This document shows positions 30,051-38,242 of a stretch of DNA of 64,000 bases, piece after piece. Origin of the DNA: Mycobacterium paraffinicum (GTDB lineage Bacteria; Actinomycetota; Actinomycetes; Mycobacteriales; Mycobacteriaceae). Position numbers and translations under genes: made by a program. The notes beneath the pieces were generated by a model, which saw only the letters and a program-made list of their open reading frames with translations, was not told the DNA's origin and did not search any database. Each line of letters begins with the position of its first letter. Positions within the stretch are counted from its first letter, which is position 1. The DNA lies in the NCBI RefSeq assembly GCF_001907675.1, contig NZ_MPNT01000004.1:238085-302084 (forward strand), given 5' to 3'.

Positions 30051-32750
30051 TCAGCGCACACCCGATCGCGCGCGGTCCACCGCGCGGCGGGCGTAGGCCC
30101 GCACGTCGGCGTCGCCGTCCTTGAGGGCGATGCTCAGCGCGTCGCGCGCGGCGGGTTCGCCGGCCCAGCGGGTCAGGCTCAGCACGGCCGCCTTGCGCAC
30201 GTCGAGGTGCGCGTCGGCGAGCGCCTCGGCCAGCGCCGGCACCGCGACGTCGGCCGGCGCGCCCGCCAGCGCGCGCGCCGCACCCTCCCGCACCTGCCAC
30301 GCCGGGGCCCGCAGCGCCGCTTTCACGTTGGCGAAATCCGCTGGGCGGCACCCGAGCTCGCCCAGTGCTGCCAGGGCGGCCGCGCGCACCAACGGGTCCG
30401 GGTCGGCGATCAGCGCGCTGACCGCCTCGCCGCCGCCGCGCAGCGTGGCCAGGCCGGCGGCCGCCGCGATCCGCACCTCGCGGCTCTCGTCGCCGGTCGC
30501 GGTGACCACCCCGGCCACGTCGTCGACCGACACCAGCGCCCGCACGGCCTCGATACGCATCCGATGGTCGGGATCGGTGAGCGCGCGGCGGTAGTCCTCC
30601 GGGTCGCCGACCCGCCGTGCGGCCAGCACGTAGAGCGCGGCCGCCCGCACCACCACGTCCCGCGAGCTCAAGCGCGGCTGGACGCCGGCGGGCTCGGGTA
30701 ACACCTCGACCAGCTCGCGGATCCCCTCGGCGCCCGTGCGCCGCACGGCGGCGTCGGCGTCGTCCAGCGCGGCGAGCAGGGCGGGAGCGTATCCGTCGGG
30801 GATGTGTTCGGTGAGCGTGGCCACCGCCGTGCGGCGCACGCCGGGGTCGGCGTCGATCAGATACGGCCGCAGCCCGGCGATCGTCGGCTCCTCGAGGGCC
30901 AGGACCTCGGCGATGCGCGGCGACGGCGGTTCGAATGACGCTGCGGCCGGGGCGATCCGGGACCGGGCGGTGGCCGGGGCCTGCCCGCCGACCAGCGGCG
31001 GCTGCTCCACCGCACGCACGGTCTGGTCCGTCGGCGGCAGGCCGTCCAGCTCCGGGACCGGCACGAAATACGGGGCGACCGGCCGTTTCAGGAACACCAT
31101 CGCACCGTCGGCGCCCTTGCGCAGGTTGAGGTGATAGCCCCATTGAGCGTCGTCGCGGCTGGGCAGGTCGGCGCGGTCGTGGTAGAGGCCCCAGCGCGAT
31201 TCGGTCCTAGTGAGCGAGGAGCGGGCGGCCATCTCGGCACAGTCGCGGATGAAGGACACCTCGAGGGCGCGCATCAACTCGTGGGGGTTTCGCGCACCCA
31301 TCTCCGCGATCTCGGCCCGCATGCGCTCGAAGGTGCGCACGGCGATGGACAGCTTGGCCGCCGACTTGGGCGGCGCCACGTAGTCGTTGACGAACCGGCG
31401 CAGCTTGTACTCGACCTGCGGCTGGGGCGGCCCGTCGGGATGCCGCAGGGGCCGGTAGATCAGCTCGTGCGCCTCGTGCAGCTGGTCGTTCGGGAGGTCT
31501 TGCGGCGCAGCGGTTTCCGCGCAGGCGGCCGCCGCGTCGGTGCCGGCGAGGTCGCCGAAGACGAATGCCCCGATCATGTAGTTGTGCGGGACGCAGGCCA
31601 GGTCGCCGGCGGCGTACAGCCCGGGCACCGTGGTGCGGGCGTGTTCGTCGACCCAGACCCCGGACGCCGAATGCCCGCTACACAACCCGATTTCGGAGAT
31701 GTGCATCTCGATGTCGTGGGTGCGGTAGTCGTGGCCGCGGTTGGCGTGGAAGGTGCCCCGCGTCGGCCGTTCGGTGGTGTGCAGGATGCTCTCCAGCGCG
31801 GTCAGCGTCTCGTCGGGCAGGTGGGAGACCTTGAGGTAGATCGGTCCGCGGGCGGAGTCGATCTCGCTCTTCACCTCCGACATCATCTGACCCGACCAAT
31901 AATCGGAGTCCACGAACCGCTCACCGAGCGCGTTGACCTGGTAGCCGCCGAACGGGTTGGCCACGTACGCGCACGCCGGGCCGTTGTAGTCCTTGATCAA
32001 CGGATTGACCTGGAAACATTCGATTCCCGACAATTCCGCGCCGGCGTGCAGGGCCATCGCGTACCCGTCACCGGCATTCGTCGGATTCTCATACGTGCCG
32101 TACAGATATCCCGAGGCGGGCAAGCCCAGCCGACCGCACGCGCCGGTGGCCAGGATCACCGCCTTGGCCCCGACCGCGACGAATTCGCCGGTGCGCGTGT
32201 GCAAAGCGGCCGCGCCGACGGCCCGACCGCCGGAGGTCAGCACCCGCACCGGCATCAGCCGGTTCTCGATGCGGATCTTCTCGCGCATCGACCGTTGCCG
32301 CAGCACCCGGTACAGCGCCTTCTTGACGTCCTTGCCTTCCGGCATTGGCAGCACGTAGGAGCCGGAACGGTGCACCCGGCGCACCGCGTACTCGCCGTGT
32401 TCGTCCTTCTCGAATTTCACGCCGTAGCGTTCCAGCCGCTGCACCATCGCGAATCCGCGGCTGGCGGTCTGATAGATGGTGCGCTGGTTGACGATTCCGT
32501 CGTTGGCGCGGGTGATCTCGGCGACGTAGTCCTCGGGCTCGGCCTTGCCCGGGATGACGGCGTTGTTCACGCCGTCCATCCCCATCGCCAGCGCGCCGGA
32601 GTGGCGCACGTGGGCCTTCTCCAACAGCAGCACCTGGGCGCCATTCTCGGCCGCGGACAGTGCGGCCATCGTGCCGGCGGTGCCGCCGCCGATGACCAGC
32701 ACGTCGCAGTCGAGGCGGATGGGGGTCGCCGGGTCCGGGATCTCCATCAT
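30051..32750 (-). CDS. AprA/FrdA-like FAD flavoprotein fused to HEAT repeats
   Basis: The 899-aa protein has a flavoprotein module at about 1-600 with the FAD motif GGGTAG at residues 21-26, HSGALAMGMDGVNN, the ILATGACGR strand, and the C-terminal FAD-site segment VPGLYAAGDLACVPHNYMIGAFVFGDLAG. Its layout is closer to adenylylsulfate reductase AprA than to succinate dehydrogenase. From about residue 605 to the end are repeated alpha-helical pairs of HEAT/PBS-lyase type (PGVRRTAVATLTEHI, DAAVRRTGAEGIRELVE, DVRKAAVLSLTRWAG). Start ATG 32750 overlaps the ATPase stop (ATGA). It is the last gene of a six-gene operon with its probable ferredoxin partner. The substrate is unknown. Confidence 0.82.
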   Translation of the reverse strand: MMEIPDPATPIRLDCDVLVIGGGTAGTMAALSAAENGAQVLLLEKAHVRHSGALAMGMDGVNNAVIPGKAEPEDYVAEITRANDGIVNQRTIYQTASRGFAMVQRLERYGVKFEKDEHGEYAVRRVHRSGSYVLPMPEGKDVKKALYRVLRQRSMREKIRIENRLMPVRVLTSGGRAVGAAALHTRTGEFVAVGAKAVILATGACGRLGLPASGYLYGTYENPTNAGDGYAMALHAGAELSGIECFQVNPLIKDYNGPACAYVANPFGGYQVNALGERFVDSDYWSGQMMSEVKSEIDSARGPIYLKVSHLPDETLTALESILHTTERPTRGTFHANRGHDYRTHDIEMHISEIGLCSGHSASGVWVDEHARTTVPGLYAAGDLACVPHNYMIGAFVFGDLAGTDAAAACAETAAPQDLPNDQLHEAHELIYRPLRHPDGPPQPQVEYKLRRFVNDYVAPPKSAAKLSIAVRTFERMRAEIAEMGARNPHELMRALEVSFIRDCAEMAARSSLTRTESRWGLYHDRADLPSRDDAQWGYHLNLRKGADGAMVFLKRPVAPYFVPVPELDGLPPTDQTVRAVEQPPLVGGQAPATARSRIAPAAASFEPPSPRIAEVLALEEPTIAGLRPYLIDADPGVRRTAVATLTEHIPDGYAPALLAALDDADAAVRRTGAEGIRELVEVLPEPAGVQPRLSSRDVVVRAAALYVLAARRVGDPEDYRRALTDPDHRMRIEAVRALVSVDDVAGVVTATGDESREVRIAAAAGLATLRGGGEAVSALIADPDPLVRAAALAALGELGCRPADFANVKAALRAPAWQVREGAARALAGAPADVAVPALAEALADAHLDVRKAAVLSLTRWAGEPAARDALSIALKDGDADVRAYARRAVDRARSGVR

Positions 32751-33499
32751 GCCGCCACCACATGACCAAGGGCGGCAATGATTTCGGCACGCAACCCGTC
32801 CCTTGGCAGGTCGCCGCGCGGATCGGGCACGTCGATCGACGCGCGGACCGGCTCGCCGGCGCGACCGAGCACGACGATCCTGTCGCCCAGCGCGAGCGCT
32901 TCGTCGACGTCGTGGGTGACGAAGACGATCGTCGTCGGATGGGTGCGCCAGGTGTCGATCAACAGCCGCTGCATGGCGGCCCGGGTCTGGGTGTCCAGCG
33001 CGCCGAACGGCTCGTCCATCATCACCGCGCGGGGCGCCCCCGCCAGGCCGCGGGCCAGCTGAACCCGTTGCCGCATCCCGCCGGACAGGCTCTTGGGCAG
33101 GAAGTGGCCGAAACCGGCGAGCCCCAGTTCCTCGATCCAGCGCTCGGCCTGCGCGCGCCGGGTGGCGCGGGGTTCGCCGCGCAGCCGCAGCGCCAGTTCG
33201 ATGTTGGACCGCACGGTCCGCCACGGCAGCAGCGCGTTGTCCTGGAACACCATGCCCCGGTCACCCGACGTGGTGGTGACCTCGACGGCGTCGGCCAGCA
33301 CCCGGCCCTCGTCGGGGCGCAGCAGCCCCGCCAGGGCACGCAGCAGGGTCGACTTGCCGCAACCCGACGGCCCGGTCACGACCAGGATCTCCCCCGGGCG
33401 CACCGTCAGGGTCAACCCGTCGATCACCGGAGTTCCGGTGTAGGACAACCGAACCGATTCGAGCTCAAGGCTGGTTCCGATTTGTGTCGCAGTGGTCAT
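32747..33499 (-). CDS. ABC transporter ATPase (sulfonate/nitrate/taurine type)
   Basis: The 250-aa ATPase has Walker [10 protein letters not shown] at residues 43-51, the Q-loop in [12 protein letters not shown], signature [13 protein letters not shown], Walker [13 protein letters not shown] and the switch His in [10 protein letters not shown]. The DNALLPW form is typical of SsuB, TauB and NrtD-type importers. The ATG at 33499 overlaps the permease stop (ATGA), and its own stop overlaps the flavoprotein start, so the three are translated as one unit. Confidence 0.92.
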   Translation of the reverse strand: MTTATQIGTSLELESVRLSYTGTPVIDGLTLTVRPGEILVVTGPSGCGKSTLLRALAGLLRPDEGRVLADAVEVTTTSGDRGMVFQDNALLPWRTVRSNIELALRLRGEPRATRRAQAERWIEELGLAGFGHFLPKSLSGGMRQRVQLARGLAGAPRAVMMDEPFGALDTQTRAAMQRLLIDTWRTHPTTIVFVTHDVDEALALGDRIVVLGRAGEPVRASIDVPDPRGDLPRDGLRAEIIAALGHVVAA

Positions 33500-34353
33500 C
33501 GCAAACCTTCCTGTGCGCGAGGCAACCAGCGAGTCACCCGACGGCCCACCAGCTCGACGGCCGCCGACGTGGCGAACCCGAGGACGCCGATGGTGATGAT
33601 GCCGACGAACACTTGCGGGTAGGCCAGCACCGTGTAGTCCTGCCAGGTGCGGTAGCCGACGCCGAGACGGCCCGAGATCATCTCGGCGGAGATCACGCAG
33701 ATCCAGGCCACGCCCATGCCGACCGACAGCCCCCCGAACACGCCCGGCAGGATGCCGGGCAGCACCACCTGGGTCAGCACCTCCCGGCGGCCGCCGCCCA
33801 GCGTGCGCACCGAGTCCTCCCACAGGGTGGGCAGCGCCCGCACGGCGTGCCGGGTGCTGACCATGATCGGGAAGTAGGCGGCCAGGAAAGTGATGAACAC
33901 GATGCCCGCCTCGTCGGTCGGGAACAGCAGGATCGCCACCGGCACGATCGCGATCGCGGGGATGGGTCGCGCCAACTCGGCCAGCGGACCGAACAGGTCG
34001 GCGAACAGGCGCGAACGGCCCAGCAGCACACCGGTCGCCACGCCGATCACGGCCGCCAGCCCGAAGCCGGTCAGGATGCGGATCAACGACTGCGCCAGGT
34101 CAAGCCAGTACTCGTAGGAGCCGAGCCGGCGCTGCAGCGCGTGCACGATCTGCGTGACGGTGGGCAACGTGTCGAACCGCAACAGCAGCCGCACCTTGCC
34201 CGCGGTGAGCAACTGCCACAACCCGATTGCGGCGAGCACCGACGCGAGCCGCAGCAGGCGCGAACCCCAGGGCGAGGCGCGTCGCCGCGGTTGCGTGAGC
34301 GCGGGCGTCGCGATCACGCCGGGGACCTGGTCGGCCACTGCTTCGACGGTCAT
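33496..34353 (-). CDS. ABC transporter permease (SsuC/TauC-like)
   Basis: The 285-aa inner-membrane protein has about six hydrophobic segments and the EAA-type coupling loop typical of the BPD_transp_1 family (LWEDSVRTLGGGRREVLTQVVLPGILPGVFGGLSVGMGVAWICVISAEM). This form is characteristic of SsuC, TauC and NrtB permeases. The ATG at 34353 overlaps the binding-protein stop. It pairs with the ATPase downstream and the lipoprotein upstream. Confidence 0.92.
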   Translation of the reverse strand: MTVEAVADQVPGVIATPALTQPRRRASPWGSRLLRLASVLAAIGLWQLLTAGKVRLLLRFDTLPTVTQIVHALQRRLGSYEYWLDLAQSLIRILTGFGLAAVIGVATGVLLGRSRLFADLFGPLAELARPIPAIAIVPVAILLFPTDEAGIVFITFLAAYFPIMVSTRHAVRALPTLWEDSVRTLGGGRREVLTQVVLPGILPGVFGGLSVGMGVAWICVISAEMISGRLGVGYRTWQDYTVLAYPQVFVGIITIGVLGFATSAAVELVGRRVTRWLPRAQEGLR

Positions 34354-35738
34354 ACCGAACCTCCCAGTGCCTGCTGGTAATTCATGACGACGCCGCCCGG
34401 GTGGGCCACCAGGTACCGGCGCGCGCCGGCCTGCGTGCCGAACGGCAGATAGTTCTGGCCGTCTTTCACCCAGACCGCCTTGTCGGCGAACCACCGGGTG
34501 CCGAGCTCGGCGTCGGGAACGTAGGCCGCGCGGACCTTTTGGCCGCGGGCGGTGGCGTCGGCGACCGCCCGCAGCAAGCCGGTGGGGCTGGCGACCGTCT
34601 GCGTCGTGTCGGCCCCGTCCAGCCACAGCTCGCTGGCCAGCGCCGGGTCACCGGCGAGCAGGGACGGGTTCGCCGCCCGCGCCCGGGTGGCGGCGTAATC
34701 CAGCCCGCGGGCGGCGAACACCGCGCGCAGCGGATCGTCCACCGCGAACTTCCCGACGTCGAGGTCGGCGAAGTCGCCGATCGACTTCAGGTAGGGCACA
34801 TCGCTTTTCAGCGCGTCGATCAGCGACGGCTTGAGCGTGGCGTCGAACGACGTCCCGCCGGGACCGTTGTAGAGGTACACCACCTCCTGGGGCAGCCCGC
34901 TGGCCTGGGCGACGATGCGCGCCGCCTCCAGTGGCTTGTCGTTGAGGAAGTCGGTGGCGTCCAGTTGCGCCTGCAGGAACGCCGCCAGCACCTCGGGATG
35001 TGCGGACGCATACGAGCGCCGCACCACCACGCCGTGCAACGTGGGCAGGTTCAGCTCGGCCCCGTCGTACAGCAGTTTGGCCTTGCCCTGGTACACCAGC
35101 AGCCCGGGCCACGCGACGAACTGCGAAAGCCCGTTCACCTGACCCGATTCCAGCGCGGACGCGCCGACCTGGGGCTGCTGGTTGAGCACCTCGACGCCGG
35201 TGATGCCGGCCCTACCCAGTGCGCGCACCAACGTGCCGTGGCCCGCCGAGCCCACACTGGCCGACACCTTCGCGCCGGCCAGGTCCGCGAGCACGGTCGC
35301 CGACGAATCCGGCGCCACCACAACCATGTTCAGCGCGCCCTTGGGGTTGTAGCCGGTGATCGAGACCATCTCCGTGCGGGCCAGCGGGTTGGCCTGGGTC
35401 TTGGACCCGTTGATCAGCATCGGGTAATCGCCCATCGAGCCGATGTCGATCTTCTCGGCAAGCATCTGGGCGGTGATCGGGGCGCCGGTGTCGTAATCCT
35501 GCCAGCGCACCGCGTACTTGGTGCCGGTGCGGGTGGTGATGTCGGCGAGCCGGCGCTCGAGGTAGCCCTGCGCACGCAGCAGCGTGCCGGCGGTGACGGT
35601 GTTGATGGTTTTGGACTGGTATCCCACCACGACGTTGACCACGCCGGAGGATTGCGAGAACGATTCCAGCGAGCACCCGGTGGCGAACACGGCGAGCGTG
35701 AGCGCCACCGAAAGCAGCCGGAAGACTTGCTTTTTCAT
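34350..35738 (-). CDS. Lipoprotein substrate-binding protein of the sulfonate/nitrate-type ABC importer
   Basis: The 462-aa precursor has a lipoprotein signal (MKKQVFRLLSVALTLAVFATGC) with the acylated Cys at residue 22. The mature part has the NMT1/SsuA-type periplasmic binding fold (VVNVVVGYQSKTINTVTAGTLLR; AEKIDIGSMGDYPMLINGS; LAGAKVSASVGSAGHGTLVRALGRAGI). At about 440 mature residues it is longer than SsuA or TauA (about 300). The start is ATG 35738, 14 bases after the ferredoxin stop. Ligand not assignable; an oxyanion or sulfonate is the best guess from family. Confidence 0.87.
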   Translation of the reverse strand: MKKQVFRLLSVALTLAVFATGCSLESFSQSSGVVNVVVGYQSKTINTVTAGTLLRAQGYLERRLADITTRTGTKYAVRWQDYDTGAPITAQMLAEKIDIGSMGDYPMLINGSKTQANPLARTEMVSITGYNPKGALNMVVVAPDSSATVLADLAGAKVSASVGSAGHGTLVRALGRAGITGVEVLNQQPQVGASALESGQVNGLSQFVAWPGLLVYQGKAKLLYDGAELNLPTLHGVVVRRSYASAHPEVLAAFLQAQLDATDFLNDKPLEAARIVAQASGLPQEVVYLYNGPGGTSFDATLKPSLIDALKSDVPYLKSIGDFADLDVGKFAVDDPLRAVFAARGLDYAATRARAANPSLLAGDPALASELWLDGADTTQTVASPTGLLRAVADATARGQKVRAAYVPDAELGTRWFADKAVWVKDGQNYLPFGTQAGARRYLVAHPGGVVMNYQQALGGSV

Positions 35739-35752
35739 GATGGCTTCGGGTT

Positions 35753-35983
35753 TCAGCGGAGGAGGTAGGGCATGTTCACGGTGACGGCGCCGGTCGGACA
35801 GCGGGCCGCGCAGGGGCCGCAGTACCAGCACTCGTCGACGTGCATGAACGCCTTGCCGGTGTCGGGGTTGATCGCCAGCGCGTCCAGCGGACAGACCTCG
35901 ACGCACAGGGTGCAGCCATCGATACACAACGACTCGTCGATCGTCACCGGCACGTCGGCCCGGGTGTTGTTGACCAGCGTCAT
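35753..35983 (-). CDS. 2[4Fe-4S] ferredoxin, AprB-like electron-transfer subunit
   Basis: The 76-aa protein has eight Cys in two clusters: 20, 24, 27, 31 (CX3CX2CX3C, one residue longer than the usual first spacing) and 52, 55, 58, 62 (CX2CX2CX3C, CWYCGPCAARCP). The ECWYCGPC segment and the CPLDALAINPDTGKAF linker resemble the beta subunit of adenylylsulfate reductase, but without its C-terminal tail. It probably delivers electrons to or from the flavoprotein at the operon end. Start ATG 35983 overlaps the gntR stop. Confidence 0.88.
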   Translation of the reverse strand: MTLVNNTRADVPVTIDESLCIDGCTLCVEVCPLDALAINPDTGKAFMHVDECWYCGPCAARCPTGAVTVNMPYLLR

Positions 35984-36714
35984 GCATCGCTCCTTATCAG
36001 GCTGCCGCGCATGGTGATTCGATCGCCACGCATCCGGATGTATTCCAAGTCAACGGGTGTGCCGTCGGCGAGACTGGTGAGCCGCTCCAGCATGAGCAGC
36101 GCCGCCCCGTCGGGCACCTGCAGGGTGGCCGCCGAATGCGCGTCGGCGGGGATGGCCTCCAGCGCGAGCGACGCCGAGCCCAGCCGCTGCCCGCTGACCT
36201 CTTCGATGAGCGCGAACACATCGTTGGTCTCCAGCGGGTGGCGCAGTACCTGTTCCCCGATATCCGGGGCCAGGTAGGTCAGATCAAGACTGAGCGGCAG
36301 GTCGCCGAGGTAGCGCAGGCGCTCGATGAAGACGGCGTGTTCGCCGGGCGCCAGCCCCAACCGGCGGGCCACCGACGGCGGCGCGGTGACGGGCATCGCG
36401 GCGCGCACCTCGTTGCGCACCTCACCCAGGTTCTTGAATGTCTCCTTCAGCCCCAGCAACGCGTCTAGCCCGTGCGAGTACTTGCGCTGGGCGACGTGCG
36501 TGCCGACCTTGGGCCCGCGGTCGATCAGTCCTTCGTGCTTCAGCACCGCGAGCGCCTCGCGAATCGTGTTGCGCGACACCAAGAATTCGGCCGCTAAATC
36601 CTGCTCGCCCGGCAACCCGTCGGGATAGGCGTCGGCGTGGATCTGCTGGCGCAACACGTCGGCCACCCGGCGGGCGCGGTCGGCCCGGGGTCCAGTGTTG
36701 ATCGGTTGCGCCAC
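35980..36714 (-). CDS. GntR/HutC-family regulator with UTRA domain
   Basis: The 244-aa protein has an N-terminal GntR winged helix at about 12-78 (RRVADVLRQQIHADAYPDGLPGEQDLAAEFLVSRNTIREALAVLKHEGLIDRGPKVGTHVA) and a C-terminal UTRA ligand-binding domain at about 95-235 (VFIERLRYLGDLPLSLDLTYL; DLEYIRMRGDRI). It is the first gene of the ABC/ferredoxin/flavoprotein operon and probably senses the imported compound and represses the operon. The GTG start has a leaderless -10 six bases upstream. Confidence 0.9.
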   Translation of the reverse strand: MAQPINTGPRADRARRVADVLRQQIHADAYPDGLPGEQDLAAEFLVSRNTIREALAVLKHEGLIDRGPKVGTHVAQRKYSHGLDALLGLKETFKNLGEVRNEVRAAMPVTAPPSVARRLGLAPGEHAVFIERLRYLGDLPLSLDLTYLAPDIGEQVLRHPLETNDVFALIEEVSGQRLGSASLALEAIPADAHSAATLQVPDGAALLMLERLTSLADGTPVDLEYIRMRGDRITMRGSLIRSDA

Positions 36715-36720
36715 GCGGCC

Positions 36721-36726
36721 ACGCTA
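36721..36726 (-). promoter_or_regulatory. Candidate leaderless -10 for the gntR-led operon
   Basis: Minus-strand TAGCGT lies six bases before the GTG at 36714. It would start the whole six-gene transcript at the gntR start codon. Confidence 0.45.
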
Positions 36727-36777
36727 ACGCAGCTCATCGGCGCTTTTCGGTCGAGCGACGGGGGCCAGCAACGGCGC

Positions 36778-36796
36778 CCCGGCGCATTGCGCCGGG
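36778..36796 (-). terminator. GC hairpin between the MFS remnant and the gntR operon
   Basis: CCCGGCGC-ATT-GCGCCGGG is a perfect 8-bp-arm hairpin. It lies after the MFS remnant and before the gntR promoter on the same strand. There is no U tract, which is common for mycobacterial terminators. Confidence 0.4.
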
Positions 36797-36907
36797 CCCT
36801 ATTCAGCGGCGACCAGCCAAAACCAGGGGCCGGCGCGGTATTGCGCCACCCGGGCGCCGTCGTGGTTTTTCCGATCGTGGTGAGCCGAACCGTTGGGGCA
36901 CGGGTGA

Positions 36908-37279
36908 TCAGGAAACACCGAGAAGCCCGGGATCGCGGCCGGGCCCCGGCGGCGCATCGTACGGCCCCGGCGGGTGCGACGGCGTCGGCACCAGTGGTAC
37001 GGCCGCCAGCGGGAACAACGCGCACAGCGCCCAGGCCGCCGGGTATCCGGAGGCCACGATCAGCGCACCGAAGAGCGGGGGCCCGGCGGCGGCGGTCAAC
37101 CGTTGGGTCGTGTTGTGCAGGCCCAGCGCCCGCCCGCTCCAGAACGGTCCGGCGAACTCGGTGATCATGCGTTCCATGGTGGCACGGCCTTCGTCGTTCA
37201 CCGGCCACCGTGACCCCGCGGCGGACCTGTAACTTATTGAACGCCAAGGGTTTTGATAATAAGCGCTCAGCATCCGCAC
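36908..37279 (-). pseudogene. C-terminal remnant of an MFS transporter
   Basis: Only about 70 residues have real protein character: AGPFWSGRALGLHNTTQRLTAAAGPPLFGALIVASGYPAAWALCALFPLAAVPLVP, which resembles the last two membrane helices of a 12-helix major-facilitator permease. The ATG at 37177 or 37279 precedes no N-terminal helices, and the upstream 180 bases have lower GC and no continuing frame. It is interpreted as a deletion remnant. A truncated but expressed peptide cannot be excluded. Confidence 0.6.
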
Positions 37280-37461
37280 CCGCTCCAGGCAAGACCGAAC
37301 TGCGAATATTGTTCTGCACGTGACGAATTACTCGCGCGGCGGAACGGCCACGGCGAGACGCCGATTCACAGCACGAACATTTTCTTATGCGCGTACTCAG
37401 CGTTTTCCGAACGCGACTACCCTACAAATGCATGAACAACGACATCGGAAGATGACAGTGG

Positions 37462-38238
37462 ATGAGTGACGTTTCGCCGCAGGCGTTGACCAAGGTCCCG
37501 GCGGTCACCCTGGGATTCTGGATCATCAAGATCTTGGCCACCACCTTGGGCGAGACCGGGGGCGACACCGTCACCATGACCCTGAACTGGGGGTATGCGG
37601 CCGGGGTCGCGCTCTTCGGCGCCGCGCTGGTGGCGCTGGTGGCGGCTCAGATCCTGGCCAAGCGCTTCCATGCGGCGTTGTACTGGGCGACGATCGTGGC
37701 GTCGACGACGTTCGGCACGACACTGGCCGACTTCGCCGACCGATCGCTCGGCATCGGGTATACGGGCGGATCGCTGCTGCTCCTGGGTTGCCTCCTGGTC
37801 ACCTTGGGCCTCTGGCGTTGGTCCGAGGGGACCGTATCGGTCACCACCGTCTCGACGCCCAAAGTCGAGGCGTTCTATTGGGCGACGATCACTTTCTCGC
37901 AGACCCTGGGTACCGCGCTGGGCGATTGGCTCGCCGACACCCGCGGATTCGGTTACGAGCGAGGCGCGTTGGTGTTCGCGGCCGGACTGGCCGTGGTGGT
38001 AGCGCTGTACTACTGGACCGGCGTATCGCGGGTCACGTTGTTCTGGGTCGCGTTCATCCTGACCCGGCCTCTCGGCGCGACCGTCGGCGACTTCATCGAC
38101 AAGCCGGTCGCCGACGGCGGCCTGGCTTGGAGCCGCCCGCTGGCCTCGGCGGTGATCGCGGCGATCATCGTGGCATTGCTCATCGTCCTGCCGCAGCGTC
38201 CGGGCCGGCACCCCGGCGCCGCCGACGAAGGGGCCTGA
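37462..38238 (+). CDS. DUF347 four-repeat membrane protein (COG4705-like)
   Basis: The 258-aa integral membrane protein has about eight helices arranged as four similar units. Each ends in a T-x-G-x-x-x-x-D motif: ILATTLGETGGD, ASTTFGTTLADFAD, FSQTLGTALGDWLAD and LTRPLGATVGDFID. The family has no firm function that I can cite. The start ATG 37462 has GGAAGATGA a little upstream. It ends four bases before the 3' end of the convergent decarboxylase gene. Confidence 0.83.
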   Translation: MSDVSPQALTKVPAVTLGFWIIKILATTLGETGGDTVTMTLNWGYAAGVALFGAALVALVAAQILAKRFHAALYWATIVASTTFGTTLADFADRSLGIGYTGGSLLLLGCLLVTLGLWRWSEGTVSVTTVSTPKVEAFYWATITFSQTLGTALGDWLADTRGFGYERGALVFAAGLAVVVALYYWTGVSRVTLFWVAFILTRPLGATVGDFIDKPVADGGLAWSRPLASAVIAAIIVALLIVLPQRPGRHPGAADEGA

Positions 38239-38242
38239 CGGC

